Assembly: GCF_049651805.1 (NCBI RefSeq)
Contig: NZ_JBASCU010000048.1
Location: 1 to 64,000 of the forward strand
DNA: 64,000 bases
Direction: 5' to 3'
Origin: Pseudolysinimonas_A sp049651805
GTDB lineage: Bacteria; Actinomycetota; Actinomycetes; Actinomycetales; Microbacteriaceae
Position 1 is the first letter of the stretch. The number at the start of each line of letters is the position of its first letter. The notes under the pieces were generated by a model, which saw only the letters and a list, made by a program, of their open reading frames with translations, did not search any database and was not told where the DNA came from. The position numbers and the translations under genes are program-made. Positions 1 to 7,905 of this stretch are shown one piece after another.

Positions 1-180
1 ACCCGCGACGGCATCCTGCTCTGCCGCCACCACCACATGCTCGTCCACGACAACGGCTGGGCCATCGACCGAGACCCAGTTCACGGATTCGTCGCCATCC
101 CACCCCGATCCGTCGACCCGCACCAGCAGCCGATCCCGATGCCGGCCCGATCCCGAGCTGTTGCGCGACTCCGAAGATGA
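1..180 (+). CDS. DUF222/HNH endonuclease family protein, C-terminal end (partial)
   Basis: The first 59 codons form an open frame ending in TGA at 178-180; the start lies outside the window. The fragment begins inside the HNH nuclease domain: ILLCRHHHMLVHDNGW is the last metal-binding segment (CxxH type) of the DUF222/HNH family, followed by the usual FVAIPPR and an Arg-rich tail. It is closely similar to the end of the complete gene at 17726-19054, which has ILLCRHHHMLTHDNGW and FVAIPPR, so the two are paralogues. The family is very common in actinobacteria; its cellular role is not well defined, though the HNH fold predicts DNA cleavage. Confidence 0.9.
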   Translation, partial: TRDGILLCRHHHMLVHDNGWAIDRDPVHGFVAIPPRSVDPHQQPIPMPARSRAVARLRR

Positions 181-236
181 CCGGCAGCGGCCGGCGCACG
201 AATGGCCACCCGATCAGTGTCCGCCCGAGGGGCCGC

Positions 237-242
237 TAGGCT
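237..242 (+). promoter_or_regulatory. Probable -10 box (TAGGCT) for a leaderless Ole-like operon transcript
   Basis: TAGGCT lies 7 nt upstream of the ATG at 250. The same arrangement recurs before many genes in this window, including mfd and 43025. No Shine-Dalgarno sequence precedes the ATG, so a leaderless mRNA is inferred. Confidence 0.5.
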
Positions 243-249
243 CCAGTCG

Positions 250-1254
250 ATGTCCGCGTCGACCCGAATCGCCGGACTCGGGGTGCACCTTCCCGAGCAG
301 GTGAGGACGACCGCCGAGACCGAGCAGCGCCTGAGAGCCGAGAACCCCGGCATGCGTTTGGCGACCGGTCTCATCTCGCGCATGACCGGGGTCGAACGCG
401 TGCATGTCGCCCCACACGACTGGCAGGCCTCTGACCTGGCTGTGGCGGCATCCCGGCAGGCCCTTGACGAGAGCCCCGGCGACATCGACCTCGTTCTGTT
501 CACGGCCGCAGCGCAAGACCTCGTCGAACCCGCCACCAGCCACATCGTCGCCGCCAAGCTCGGGCTCACCGCCCCGGTGATGGACGTCAAGAACGCCTGC
601 AACTCGGTGATCAACGGCCTGCAGGTCGCGGATGCGCTCATCCGCACCGGGCAGTACCGGCGAGTGCTCGTCGCCAGCGGCGAGAAGACGTCGGTGTCGG
701 TGCGCTGGCGGCTGAGCGACCCGAAGCAGTTTCTGCCGTCGTTCCCCGGCTACGTGATGGGGGATGCCGGCGCCGCGGTGGTGCTAGAGGCCTCCGACGA
801 TCCCGACTCGGGCATCCGTGCCTCGCGGTTCTACGCGGCGTCGCGGCACTGGGCCGTCGGCACGCTGCCCGGCGGCGGCACGATGCGCACCCACGATCCC
901 GATGCCAACTACTTCGACATGGACGGCGCGGGGCTGCAGCGGGCGTTCCTCGAACTCGGCCCGGAACCGGTCGAGCGGATGCTGCGCGAGACCGGCTACA
1001 CGATGGACGATTTCGACCTCGTCGCCATCCACCAGGTCGCCCTGCCGTACCTCGCGCCCGTCTTCGAGCGGCTCGGGGTGCGCGACGACCGCACCATCGT
1101 CACCGTCGCGGAGCACGGCAACATCGCCTCGGCGACCCTGCCGCTGCAACTGCGGCTCGCCCGGGAGCGCGGCATGGTCGGCCCCGGGTCGCTCGTGCTG
1201 ATGATCGGCCTCGCCGGCGGGATCTCCCTCGGGCTGATGGTGGTGCGGCTGTGA
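250..1254 (+). CDS. OleA/FabH-like thiolase-superfamily condensing enzyme
   Basis: A 334-aa ketoacyl-ACP synthase III-like protein. The catalytic triad is visible: Cys117 in KNACNSV, His261 in AIHQ and Asn291 in EHGNIAS. Glu93 (LVEPATSH) lies 24 residues before the Cys, close to the spacing recalled for the catalytic Glu of OleA (Glu117/Cys143 in Xanthomonas) and absent from FabH. This suggests head-to-head Claisen condensation of two acyl-CoAs rather than fatty acid initiation. It is the first gene of a five-gene run that also encodes OleC-like and OleD-like proteins. The ATG at 250 is preferred because it follows TAGGCT; a start at 202 is possible. Its stop overlaps a GTG that begins the next gene. 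FabH-like function in another lipid pathway cannot be excluded. Confidence 0.85.
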   Translation: MSASTRIAGLGVHLPEQVRTTAETEQRLRAENPGMRLATGLISRMTGVERVHVAPHDWQASDLAVAASRQALDESPGDIDLVLFTAAAQDLVEPATSHIVAAKLGLTAPVMDVKNACNSVINGLQVADALIRTGQYRRVLVASGEKTSVSVRWRLSDPKQFLPSFPGYVMGDAGAAVVLEASDDPDSGIRASRFYAASRHWAVGTLPGGGTMRTHDPDANYFDMDGAGLQRAFLELGPEPVERMLRETGYTMDDFDLVAIHQVALPYLAPVFERLGVRDDRTIVTVAEHGNIASATLPLQLRLARERGMVGPGSLVLMIGLAGGISLGLMVVRL

Positions 1255-2114
1255 CCACCCCTCGGCGGTCGAGTAGCCGCCGCAGGCGGCGTGTCGAGAC
1301 CCCACCCGCGAGTAACTCGCAGGCGGGTCTCGACACGCGCCCTGCGGGCGCTACTCGACCACCGATAATGGCTGTCATCGTTCCCGTGTATGACGAGGCC
1401 ACAGGCATCCGTCCCACTCTCGAGGCGCTCGCGGGGCAGCACGACGGCGACTTCGACGTGGTGTTCGTCGACAACGGGTCGCGGGATGGGTCGGCCGACG
1501 TCATCCAGGCGTTCATCGCCGAGCGCGGGCTGACGAGGTGGCGCGTGATCGGCGAGCCGCAGAAGGGCACCGGCGCTGCCGCCGACACCGGGATGCGCGC
1601 CGCGATCGAGGCGGGGGCGACGCTGCTCGCGCGTACGGACGCCGACTGTCTGCCGCGCGCCGACTGGACCGCCGCGATCCGTCGCGCGTTGACCGAACGG
1701 GGTCTCGGCCTCGTCGGCGGCGAGCTCGTGCCCCGCCGCGACGAGGGTACGTCGCTGGTGACGCGTGCGGTGCTGCGCGGGGCGGTGCACCTCGCGGAAG
1801 CGTTCGGCCGCATCCGGTCGGGCAACCGCGGAAGCGAGTATCTCGGGCCCTACATGATGGCGGCCGGCTGCAACGTCGGCATCACCGCCGAGCTGTACCT
1901 CGCGGCGGGCGGGTTTCCGCGCACCAAGATCGAAGACCTGCACGAAGACCGCGCCCTCGTCAACGCCGTTCGCCGCCTCACCCGCGCCTACGCCCGCCGA
2001 TCGGATGTCGTCGTCTACGGCTCATCCCGGCGAGTGAGGGCGTGGGGCCTGAAGAACACCCTGCTCTGGTACAAAGACCACGCCTACCGCCCGGAGCACG
2101 TGGACATCCGATGA
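1251..2114 (+). CDS. Family 2 glycosyltransferase with a possibly repeat-encoded N-terminus
   Basis: The GT2 domain starts at about codon 40 (IVPVYDEATGI) and carries VFVDNGSRDGS and the DxD-type ARTDADC metal-binding segment, then a short C-terminal region with no membrane spans. Substrate is unknown; within this operon it might glycosylate a product or make a lipid-linked sugar. GTG 1251 overlaps the preceding stop (GTGA), as at the other junctions of the operon, so it is the natural coupled start. However codons 4-39 consist of a double-hairpin repeat (1261-1366), giving an Arg/Ser-rich extension. ATG 1368 directly before the domain is the alternative and would give 248 aa, but it lacks a visible ribosome binding site. 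Confidence 0.8.
   Translation: MTTPRRSSSRRRRRVETPPASNSQAGLDTRPAGATRPPIMAVIVPVYDEATGIRPTLEALAGQHDGDFDVVFVDNGSRDGSADVIQAFIAERGLTRWRVIGEPQKGTGAAADTGMRAAIEAGATLLARTDADCLPRADWTAAIRRALTERGLGLVGGELVPRRDEGTSLVTRAVLRGAVHLAEAFGRIRSGNRGSEYLGPYMMAAGCNVGITAELYLAAGGFPRTKIEDLHEDRALVNAVRRLTRAYARRSDVVVYGSSRRVRAWGLKNTLLWYKDHAYRPEHVDIR
1261..1366. repeat. Double-hairpin REP-like repeat (copy 1)
   Basis: The left half runs from GGTCGAGTAGC through a small GC hairpin to GTGTCGAGACC. After a spacer containing GCGAGTTACTCGC-like bases, the inverted half runs from GGTCTCGACACGC through CCTGCGGGCG to GCTACTCGACC. The whole unit can fold as one long cruciform with side hairpins. This copy is read through in frame by the glycosyltransferase gene. 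Confidence 0.85.
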
Positions 2115-3259
2115 GCCTGACCGACGCCCGCCGCTGGGAACAGCGCGTGATGCGCGCGGCGCATCCGATCGCCTTTCCGCTGTTGTCGGCGATGCGCGGG
2201 CCGGTGCGTCGCATCCCGGGCCTCGGGGTGCTCGTGAAGGATGCCGCGCTGCTGCGGGCGACCCTGATGGACACCGAGGGGTTCACCAAGAATGGCCCGG
2301 GCGCTCCGAGCGACCTGTGGACGCCGGTGCTCGGACCGAGCGTGCTGCTCAACATGGAGGGTGCCGAGCACGGGGCGCTGCGCCGGAAGCTGGGCCCGTT
2401 GTTCGCCCCCGCGTTCGTGGATGCGCTCGTCGCGTCGAGTCTCGGGGAGGCGACTCGCGAGCTTGCGGATGCGCTGGCTCGGGGCGACGGGGTGGATCTC
2501 GTCGCACACTCGCGCCGCTCCGCCTCGGCAGTGATCGCGAAACTCGTCGGCCTCGACGCCTCGGTCGTCGACGACGAACTCTTCGCGCGGGTGTCGCGGG
2601 TCACCGGGTTCGTCACCCTCGCCCGTCCGCGACTCACTCCGCCTCAGCTCGCGGTCGCGCGCGGCATCCTCGCCGAACTGGGGGAACACGCGAAGCGCGC
2701 GTACGCGGGCGACGAGTCGACGGTGCCCGGGCGGATGCGCGCCCTCGGGCTCGACGAACGCGAAGCCCTCGGGGCGGTCGCCGCCTTCGTGCTCACCGGC
2801 ACCGAGACGATCGTGTCGTACGTGCCGCGGCTCGCGGCGATCCTCATCGACTCGGGCTGGTTGCCGCGGCTCGCCGCTTCCCCTGAGTATGTCGATGCGG
2901 CGGTGGCCGAGGGGCTGCGCGTCACCACCCCGTCACCGATGATGTTGCGCTCGGTGGTGGCACCCCGCACGATCGGCCGGGTCGCGGTGCGACCGGGGGA
3001 GCGGATCCTGCTCGGCACCTATTGGGCCAATCGCGCTCTCGGTGAGTTCGATCCCGCGACGAACCCGGCGGCGCAGCTCAAGCAACTCTGGTTCGGTGCG
3101 GGCACCCACTACTGCCTCGGTGCGCCGCTGGCGATGGCGCAGATCCGGCTCACCCTCGACGCCCTGCTCGAGACCCCAACCCTGCGGGTGGTGTCGCGGC
3201 GCCCGTCGCGCGGCGTGCTCATCCCCTCCTACGCGTCGCTCCACCTGGAGCGATCGTGA
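2111..3259 (+). CDS. Cytochrome P450
   Basis: A 382-aa soluble bacterial P450 (short for the family, about 400). The heme-binding loop LWFGAGTHYCLG places the thiolate ligand at Cys335. The I-helix oxygen-activation segment reads LTGTETI, the ExxR pair is EGLR, and the C-helix segment is HGALRRKLG. ATG 2111 overlaps the TGA of the glycosyltransferase (ATGA), so translation is coupled; the downstream gene starts inside its stop codon. It probably oxidises the lipid-like product of the operon, but substrate cannot be read from sequence. Its C-terminus (RVVSRRPSRGVLIPSYASL) is very similar to that of the second P450 at 7890-9152, so the two are paralogues. No dedicated ferredoxin is nearby. Confidence 0.93.
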   Translation: MSLTDARRWEQRVMRAAHPIAFPLLSAMRGPVRRIPGLGVLVKDAALLRATLMDTEGFTKNGPGAPSDLWTPVLGPSVLLNMEGAEHGALRRKLGPLFAPAFVDALVASSLGEATRELADALARGDGVDLVAHSRRSASAVIAKLVGLDASVVDDELFARVSRVTGFVTLARPRLTPPQLAVARGILAELGEHAKRAYAGDESTVPGRMRALGLDEREALGAVAAFVLTGTETIVSYVPRLAAILIDSGWLPRLAASPEYVDAAVAEGLRVTTPSPMMLRSVVAPRTIGRVAVRPGERILLGTYWANRALGEFDPATNPAAQLKQLWFGAGTHYCLGAPLAMAQIRLTLDALLETPTLRVVSRRPSRGVLIPSYASLHLERS

Positions 3260-4866
3260 GCGACCTTCTGGATGCCGTACTCGCCTCCTGCGACGCGAAT
3301 GGGTCGCACCCGGCCCTCTCTCGGTGGTCGAGTAGCGGCCGACGGCCGCGTGTCGAGACCCACACATACGCAGGGCTCCGGACGGCGATACGTTCTACGG
3401 CGGCGGGGCTGCAAGCCTCCGGGATGCAGCGAGGCGACCGCGTGCTCTTCTCCCTCCGCCCCGGCCCGGATGCCGTCATCCTCGCCCTCGGTATCGTGCT
3501 CGCCGGCGGCACCGTCGTGTTCGCCGACCCGGGTGCGGGCGAAGCGCTGTTCCGCGCGCGCGCGGCCCTCGCCGCCCCGAAGTGGGTCGCCGCGGAGTCG
3601 CTGCTCTACCTCGCGTCGACCCCCCTGCTGAGGCCGATCGCCCGTCGGCGGGGTCTCGAGCTCGCCCCCTACGCCCGCCTCGTTCCGGATGCCCGCCACC
3701 TCTACTCCGGCCCCTGGCTCCCCGGAGTCCCGCGCGGCGCCACCTCCATCCGCGACTTTTCGCGCGGATCGAGCGGCGACGCGGACGAAAAGTCGCGGAT
3801 GGAGCAACCAGCGGCGGCGCGGGATAGCGATGAGGCGCTCATCGTGTTCACGTCGGGTACCACGGAGGCTCCGCGTGCGGTGGTGCACACGCGCGGGTCG
3901 CTCGGGGCGGGGCTCGCGGATGTCGCTGCCGCCAGTGTGCGAGCAGGCCAACGCGTCGTGACCGACCAGTTGATGGTCGGCATCCCGGCGCTCATCGCGG
4001 GTGCCCACTGGATCATGCCGACGCCGGGACTCGAGCCCGGGGCGTCACCGGAGAAGTACCTCGGGCTGCTGCCCGACGCCGAAGTGCTGTTCACTTCGGC
4101 GGCGGCGCTTGACGCGATCCTGCGGTTACTCGACACGCAACCCGAACTCGCCCCAACGCAGCTCGAGACGCTGATTCTCGGCGGCGCTCCGGTGCTGCGT
4201 CCGCTGCTGGAGCGGGCGTTCGACCGCTTTCCCGGCGCGAGCATCCGCGCCGTGTACGGGATGACCGAGATCCTCCCGGTCGCGATCGCCGACGGCGCCG
4301 AGAAGCTCGCGCGCCCGCCCGGGGAGGGCGACTACGCCGGGCGCCTGGTGCCGAGCGTGCGCGCCCGGATCGAGGCCGGGGAGCTGGTGCTCGCCGGCCC
4401 CGGCATGGCATCCGGCTACCTCGGCGAACCACCACTCATCGAGGTGCGCACCGGCGACCTCGCCCGCGTCGACGGCGACGAGCTCGTGCTGCTCGGCCGC
4501 ACGAAAGACATGTTCATCCGCGGCACGCAGAACGTGTATCCGGGGCTGTACGAGCCGGTGATCGCCGGCATCCCCGGGGTTCGCGAGGCGGTCATGACGG
4601 GGGTGCCCGACGCGATCGGCGACGACCGCATCGTCGTGCTCGTGGTTCCCGCGGTCGACCCGCCGGCAGCCATCGATGACCGGCATCCGCTCGCCCGGTC
4701 GGTCGCGCGGGCACTCCCGGGGCTCATCGACGCCGGCGTCGTTCCGGATGCCGTGTTCGCTTCTCCGGAATTTCCGCGCTCCGGGCGCTCGAGAAAACTG
4801 GATCGCCGGGCAATCGCTCGGCAGCTCTCCGGGGAAGCACTCCGAAACTCCGGAGAAACGCAGTGA
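3256..4866 (+). CDS. AMP-dependent acyl ligase, OleC-like
   Basis: A 536-aa member of the ANL adenylating superfamily. The P-loop (A3) is FTSGTTEAPRA at about 198-208, the A5 segment is YGMTE, the A7 segment is TGDLA and the hinge reads GRTKDMF; the C-terminal subdomain keeps a Lys in SGRSRKLDRR. Between OleA-like and OleD-like genes it is best read as an OleC (beta-lactone synthetase) homologue, though a fatty-acyl-CoA ligase is possible. GTG 3256 overlaps the preceding stop. Two foreign-looking repeats are embedded in the frame: a half double-hairpin repeat encoding residues 22-35 and a 19-bp-arm hairpin encoding residues 163-183, just before the P-loop. Both keep the frame open. Confidence 0.85.
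   Translation: MSDLLDAVLASCDANGSHPALSRWSSSGRRPRVETHTYAGLRTAIRSTAAGLQASGMQRGDRVLFSLRPGPDAVILALGIVLAGGTVVFADPGAGEALFRARAALAAPKWVAAESLLYLASTPLLRPIARRRGLELAPYARLVPDARHLYSGPWLPGVPRGATSIRDFSRGSSGDADEKSRMEQPAAARDSDEALIVFTSGTTEAPRAVVHTRGSLGAGLADVAAASVRAGQRVVTDQLMVGIPALIAGAHWIMPTPGLEPGASPEKYLGLLPDAEVLFTSAAALDAILRLLDTQPELAPTQLETLILGGAPVLRPLLERAFDRFPGASIRAVYGMTEILPVAIADGAEKLARPPGEGDYAGRLVPSVRARIEAGELVLAGPGMASGYLGEPPLIEVRTGDLARVDGDELVLLGRTKDMFIRGTQNVYPGLYEPVIAGIPGVREAVMTGVPDAIGDDRIVVLVVPAVDPPAAIDDRHPLARSVARALPGLIDAGVVPDAVFASPEFPRSGRSRKLDRRAIARQLSGEALRNSGETQ
3320..3360. repeat. Half copy of the double-hairpin repeat inside a coding sequence (copy 2)
   Basis: CTCGGTGGTCGAGTAGC, a GGCCGACGGCC hairpin and CGTGTCGAGACC match the left half of the full repeats. 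It encodes residues 22-35 of the ligase (RWSSSGRRPRVET), which is rich in Ser and Arg, unlike the rest of the protein. Confidence 0.85.
3744..3804. repeat. Perfect inverted repeat (19-bp arms) inside the ligase gene
   Basis: The arm CTCCATCCGCGACTTTTCG (3744-3762) is exactly repeated in inverse orientation at 3786-3804, with a 23-bp loop. It differs in sequence from the GGTCGAGTAGC family. It is translated as a polar linker before the ATP-binding loop. A second type of mobile palindromic repeat is the simplest explanation (inference). Confidence 0.85.
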
Positions 4867-5777
4867 GGATCGCGGTGACCGGGGCGAGCGGATTCATCGG
4901 GGGAGCGGTGGCGACGGCGCTCGCGGAAGAACATCACGAGGTCGTCGGCTTCGGTCGCCGACCGCACGGCTGGTCGCATCCGCATGCCCGCTACCGCGTC
5001 TGGGATCTCGACACCGGCCCGCTGCGCGCCGACCGCGACTTCGAGGCGGTCGTGCACTGCGCGGCGCTCGCCGACGACTGGGCGGCCCTCGCCGCCGCGT
5101 TGCGGGCCAACCGCGACGGCACCCGCACGGTGGTGCGCAGCTTCCCGGGCGCGCGCATCGTGCACCTCTCGACGTCGAGCGTGTACGACGCGTTCGTGCC
5201 CAACATCGGCGTGCCTGAGTCGGCGGCGCCGGTGCGACGGTTCCTCTCGACCTACGCGGAATCGAAGACCTACGCGGAGTTCGAGCTGGCGGGTGCGGAT
5301 GCCGTCATCCTGCGACCCCACGCCGTCTACGGCCCGGGCGACACGACGCTGCTGCCGCGGCTGATCGCGGGGGTGCGGCGGGGACGCCTGGTGCTGCCCG
5401 AGGGCGCCGAGGTGCGGCATTCGCTCACCCACATCGACAACCTCGTGCTCGCCGTGCGGCGGGCGCTCGATCCGTCGACGCCGCGCGGCACCTACAACAT
5501 CGCCGACGACTCCCCGGTGGTGCTCGCCGCCGTGCTGCGGGAGGTATTCGAGCGCCGCCGGATGCGGGCGCGGATCGCATCGATCCCGTACCGGTCGGCG
5601 TTCGCGCTCGCGGCATCCCTCGAGATGGGCGCCCGCATCCGTCGTCGCCGCCCTGCGCTCACCCGCTACGCCGTGAGCCAGGTCGGCATGGAACGCACCC
5701 TCGACCTCACCGCCGCCCGCACCCGGCTCGGCTACCACCCGACCCCGACGACTCTGGAGGGTGCCGAGCACTGGTGA
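4863..5777 (+). CDS. NAD(P)-dependent epimerase/3-beta-HSD-type reductase, OleD-like
   Basis: A 304-aa extended short-chain dehydrogenase. The Rossmann motif TGASGFIG is at the N-terminus, the central Ser/Thr stretch is STSSVY, and the catalytic YxxxK is YAESK, followed by the usual RPHAVYGPGD. OleD reduces the 2-alkyl-3-ketoacid made by OleA, and the position next to OleA- and OleC-like genes fits that role; sugar epimerase activity serving the glycosyltransferase is the alternative. GTG 4863 overlaps the stop of the ligase. It is the last gene of the operon and ends 1 nt before the convergent ktrA gene, so there is no room for a separate terminator. Confidence 0.88.
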   Translation: MRIAVTGASGFIGGAVATALAEEHHEVVGFGRRPHGWSHPHARYRVWDLDTGPLRADRDFEAVVHCAALADDWAALAAALRANRDGTRTVVRSFPGARIVHLSTSSVYDAFVPNIGVPESAAPVRRFLSTYAESKTYAEFELAGADAVILRPHAVYGPGDTTLLPRLIAGVRRGRLVLPEGAEVRHSLTHIDNLVLAVRRALDPSTPRGTYNIADDSPVVLAAVLREVFERRRMRARIASIPYRSAFALAASLEMGARIRRRRPALTRYAVSQVGMERTLDLTAARTRLGYHPTPTTLEGAEHW

Positions 5778-5778
5778 G

Positions 5779-6480
5779 TCAGCGCAGCTGGCTGAACGCC
5801 TCCGCCTTGCGCGTCTCGCCGGCGACCAGGATGACGTCCTGCGATCCCAGCACGGTTTCGGCGGTGGTGTAGGTCCACCGTTCGCCGGGGCGCTTCACCG
5901 CGGTCACCGTTACGCCGTACGTCGACCGGATGCCGAGCTGGCCGAGCGGGCTGCCCACGAACGCGGCACCGGGCTTGGTCTTGACGAGCGCGAAGTCATC
6001 ACCGATTTCGAGGTAGTCCTGCATCGACCCGCGCACGAGGTGGGCGACGCGTTTGCCCATCTCCTTCTCGGGGTAGATGACGTGTTGCACCCCGAGTTGC
6101 TCGAGGATGCGGCCGTGCGCATCGCTCACCGCTTTCGCCCAGAGGTGTTGTGGGTGGAACGACAACAGCAGAGAGCTGGTGAGGATGCTGGCTTGCACGT
6201 CGCTGCCGATGGCGACGACGATGCGCTCGAATTCGGGAACGGAGAGCTGGCGCAGCACCTCTTCCTTGGTCGAGTCCGCCATGACGACGTGGCTCAACTG
6301 CCCGTTGAGGCTCTGCACGATGTCTTCGTCGGTGTCGATACCGAGCACCTCGGTGCCGCTCGCCATCAGTTCGAGTGCGAGGGCGCGGCCGAACCGGCCG
6401 AGACCGATGACGGCGACCGAGTTCGCGGCGGCGATCCGCCCCAGGTCGCCGCGGGCACCTGTCTTTCGCTGGTTAGCCAA
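5779..6480 (-). CDS. ktrA: KtrA/TrkA-type K+ channel regulatory subunit
   Basis: A 233-aa cytoplasmic RCK protein. The nucleotide-binding Rossmann motif is VIGLGRFGRALA (about residues 24-35), with an acidic residue at the end of the second strand (GIDTDE), typical of ATP/ADP or NAD binding. An RCK_C domain follows from about 150 (LVKTKPGAAFVG). It forms a ring that gates the membrane subunit encoded immediately upstream; the two genes overlap by 8 bp. Size fits the single-RCK KtrA type rather than the double-RCK TrkA of enterics. Confidence 0.93.
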   Translation of the reverse strand: MANQRKTGARGDLGRIAAANSVAVIGLGRFGRALALELMASGTEVLGIDTDEDIVQSLNGQLSHVVMADSTKEEVLRQLSVPEFERIVVAIGSDVQASILTSSLLLSFHPQHLWAKAVSDAHGRILEQLGVQHVIYPEKEMGKRVAHLVRGSMQDYLEIGDDFALVKTKPGAAFVGSPLGQLGIRSTYGVTVTAVKRPGERWTYTTAETVLGSQDVILVAGETRKAEAFSQLR

Positions 6481-7837
6481 TGATGGGCCTCTCTTTCGGA
6501 AGTTGGTACAGGATCGACCGCGGGCGCAGGGCGAGCGCGGTCGCGAAAGTGATGGGCCCGAGCCGGCCGAGGAACATCAGCATCACCAGGATGAGCTGCG
6601 CCGGCACGGGCAGCGAGGCGGTGATGCCGGTTGACAGCCCGACGGTGCCGAACGCCGAGATCGCCTCGAACAGCACCCGGTCGAGGTCGAGTCCGCTGAT
6701 GATCATCATCGCGATGGTGCTGCCGATCACGAGGGCGACGGAGGCGAGCACGACGGCGATCGCCTGCCGGTGAACGGCCCGCGAGAGTCGCTTGCCGAAG
6801 ATGTTGACGACTCCGTCGCCGCGCATCTCGGCGATGAGGATGAACAGCAACACCCCGAACGTCGTCACCTTGATGCCGCCCGCGGTGCCGGCCGGGCCGC
6901 CGCCGATGAACATGAGCACATCCATGCCGAGCAGGGTCGCGCCGCCGAGCTGACTGATGTCGACGCTGTTGAACCCGGCAGTGCGGGTCTGCACCGACTG
7001 GAAGAAGCCGGCGAGGATGCGGTCGGGCCACGCGAGGTCGCCGAGCGTCGCGGGGTTGTTCCATTCGAGCGCGGTGATGAAGGCGGTGCCGAGCACGAGG
7101 AGGGACGCGGTGAAGACGAGCACCAGGCGGGTGTTCATGCTCCACAGCAGGGGGCGACGGAAGCGTTTGCGCAGTTCGAGAATGACCGGGAATCCGAGGC
7201 CACCGAGGATCACCGACGCGCACAGGGTGAGGCTGATCACCGGGTCGCTGACGAAGCCCATCATCGAGTCGCTGAACAGCGCGAACCCGGCGTTGTTGAA
7301 CGACGAGATGCCGTGGAACACGCCGAGCCAGATCGCCTCGCCGGGGGCGTAGCCGTAGGTGAACGCGAACCGCAGCGCGAAGATGCTCGCCACGATCGCT
7401 TCGATCAACAGCGACACCTTGACGACGCCGAGCACGAGCCCGCGCACCTCGTCGAGGCCGACGGACTTCGTCTCGGTTGCGGCGTTGAGCCGCGACCGGA
7501 ACGACAGTCGCCGCACGACCACGAGTCCCACGAACGAGGCGAAGGTCATCACACCGAGGCCGCCGAGCTGGATGAGGACGAGAATGACGACCTGCCCGAA
7601 GGGCGTCCAGTAGGTTGCGGTGTCGACGATGACGTGCCCGGTGACGGCGAGTGCCGACACGGCGGTGAAGAGCGACTCGACCCACGTGGCGCTGCCCGGG
7701 TCGACTTTCGCGAACGGCAGCAGCAGCAAGCCGGTGCCGGCGAGGGTGGCGGCGGTGAATGCTCCGAAGATCACTTGTGCGGGATGGAACCGCCGCTGGC
7801 GACGTGGTCGCACCGCATCGCGGCCGCTGAACTGCAC
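6473..7837 (-). CDS. ktrB: KtrB/TrkH-type potassium transporter membrane subunit
   Basis: A 454-aa polytopic membrane protein of the SKT superfamily. Four pore loops with a conserved Gly are visible: SALAVTGH, SSFNNAGF, QTRTAGFN and GTVGLSTG, each preceded and followed by hydrophobic helices. It conducts K+ (with Na+ coupling in some homologues) and is gated by the KtrA-like protein encoded downstream. The start is a GTG at 7837, after an Arg-rich N-terminus. The short region upstream contains a double-hairpin repeat copy rather than an obvious regulatory site. Confidence 0.95.
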   Translation of the reverse strand: MQFSGRDAVRPRRQRRFHPAQVIFGAFTAATLAGTGLLLLPFAKVDPGSATWVESLFTAVSALAVTGHVIVDTATYWTPFGQVVILVLIQLGGLGVMTFASFVGLVVVRRLSFRSRLNAATETKSVGLDEVRGLVLGVVKVSLLIEAIVASIFALRFAFTYGYAPGEAIWLGVFHGISSFNNAGFALFSDSMMGFVSDPVISLTLCASVILGGLGFPVILELRKRFRRPLLWSMNTRLVLVFTASLLVLGTAFITALEWNNPATLGDLAWPDRILAGFFQSVQTRTAGFNSVDISQLGGATLLGMDVLMFIGGGPAGTAGGIKVTTFGVLLFILIAEMRGDGVVNIFGKRLSRAVHRQAIAVVLASVALVIGSTIAMMIISGLDLDRVLFEAISAFGTVGLSTGITASLPVPAQLILVMLMFLGRLGPITFATALALRPRSILYQLPKERPIIG

Positions 7838-7864
7838 CGATGAAACCTACTCCTATTGCGGCCC

Positions 7865-7905
7865 GGTCTCGACACGCGCCCTGCGGGCGCTACTCGACCA
7901 CCGAG
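7865..7905. repeat. Half copy of the double-hairpin repeat overlapping the end of a P450 gene (copy 3)
   Basis: GGTCTCGACACGCGCCCTGCGGGCGCTACTCGACC equals the right half of copy 1. The CTA at 7890-7892 is the TAG stop of the P450 read on the minus strand, so the repeat supplies its last codons (SVVE) and stop. Confidence 0.85.

Noticed and set aside
5761..6483. Long open frame on the plus strand opposite ktrA
   Set aside because: It is the complement of a clearly conserved RCK protein; the product is His/Arg/Asp-rich, with no domain.
6770..7843. 357-codon plus-strand frame opposite ktrB
   Set aside because: Composition (Glu/Arg/His-rich) is typical of a GC-rich shadow; ktrB has intact pore motifs on the other strand.
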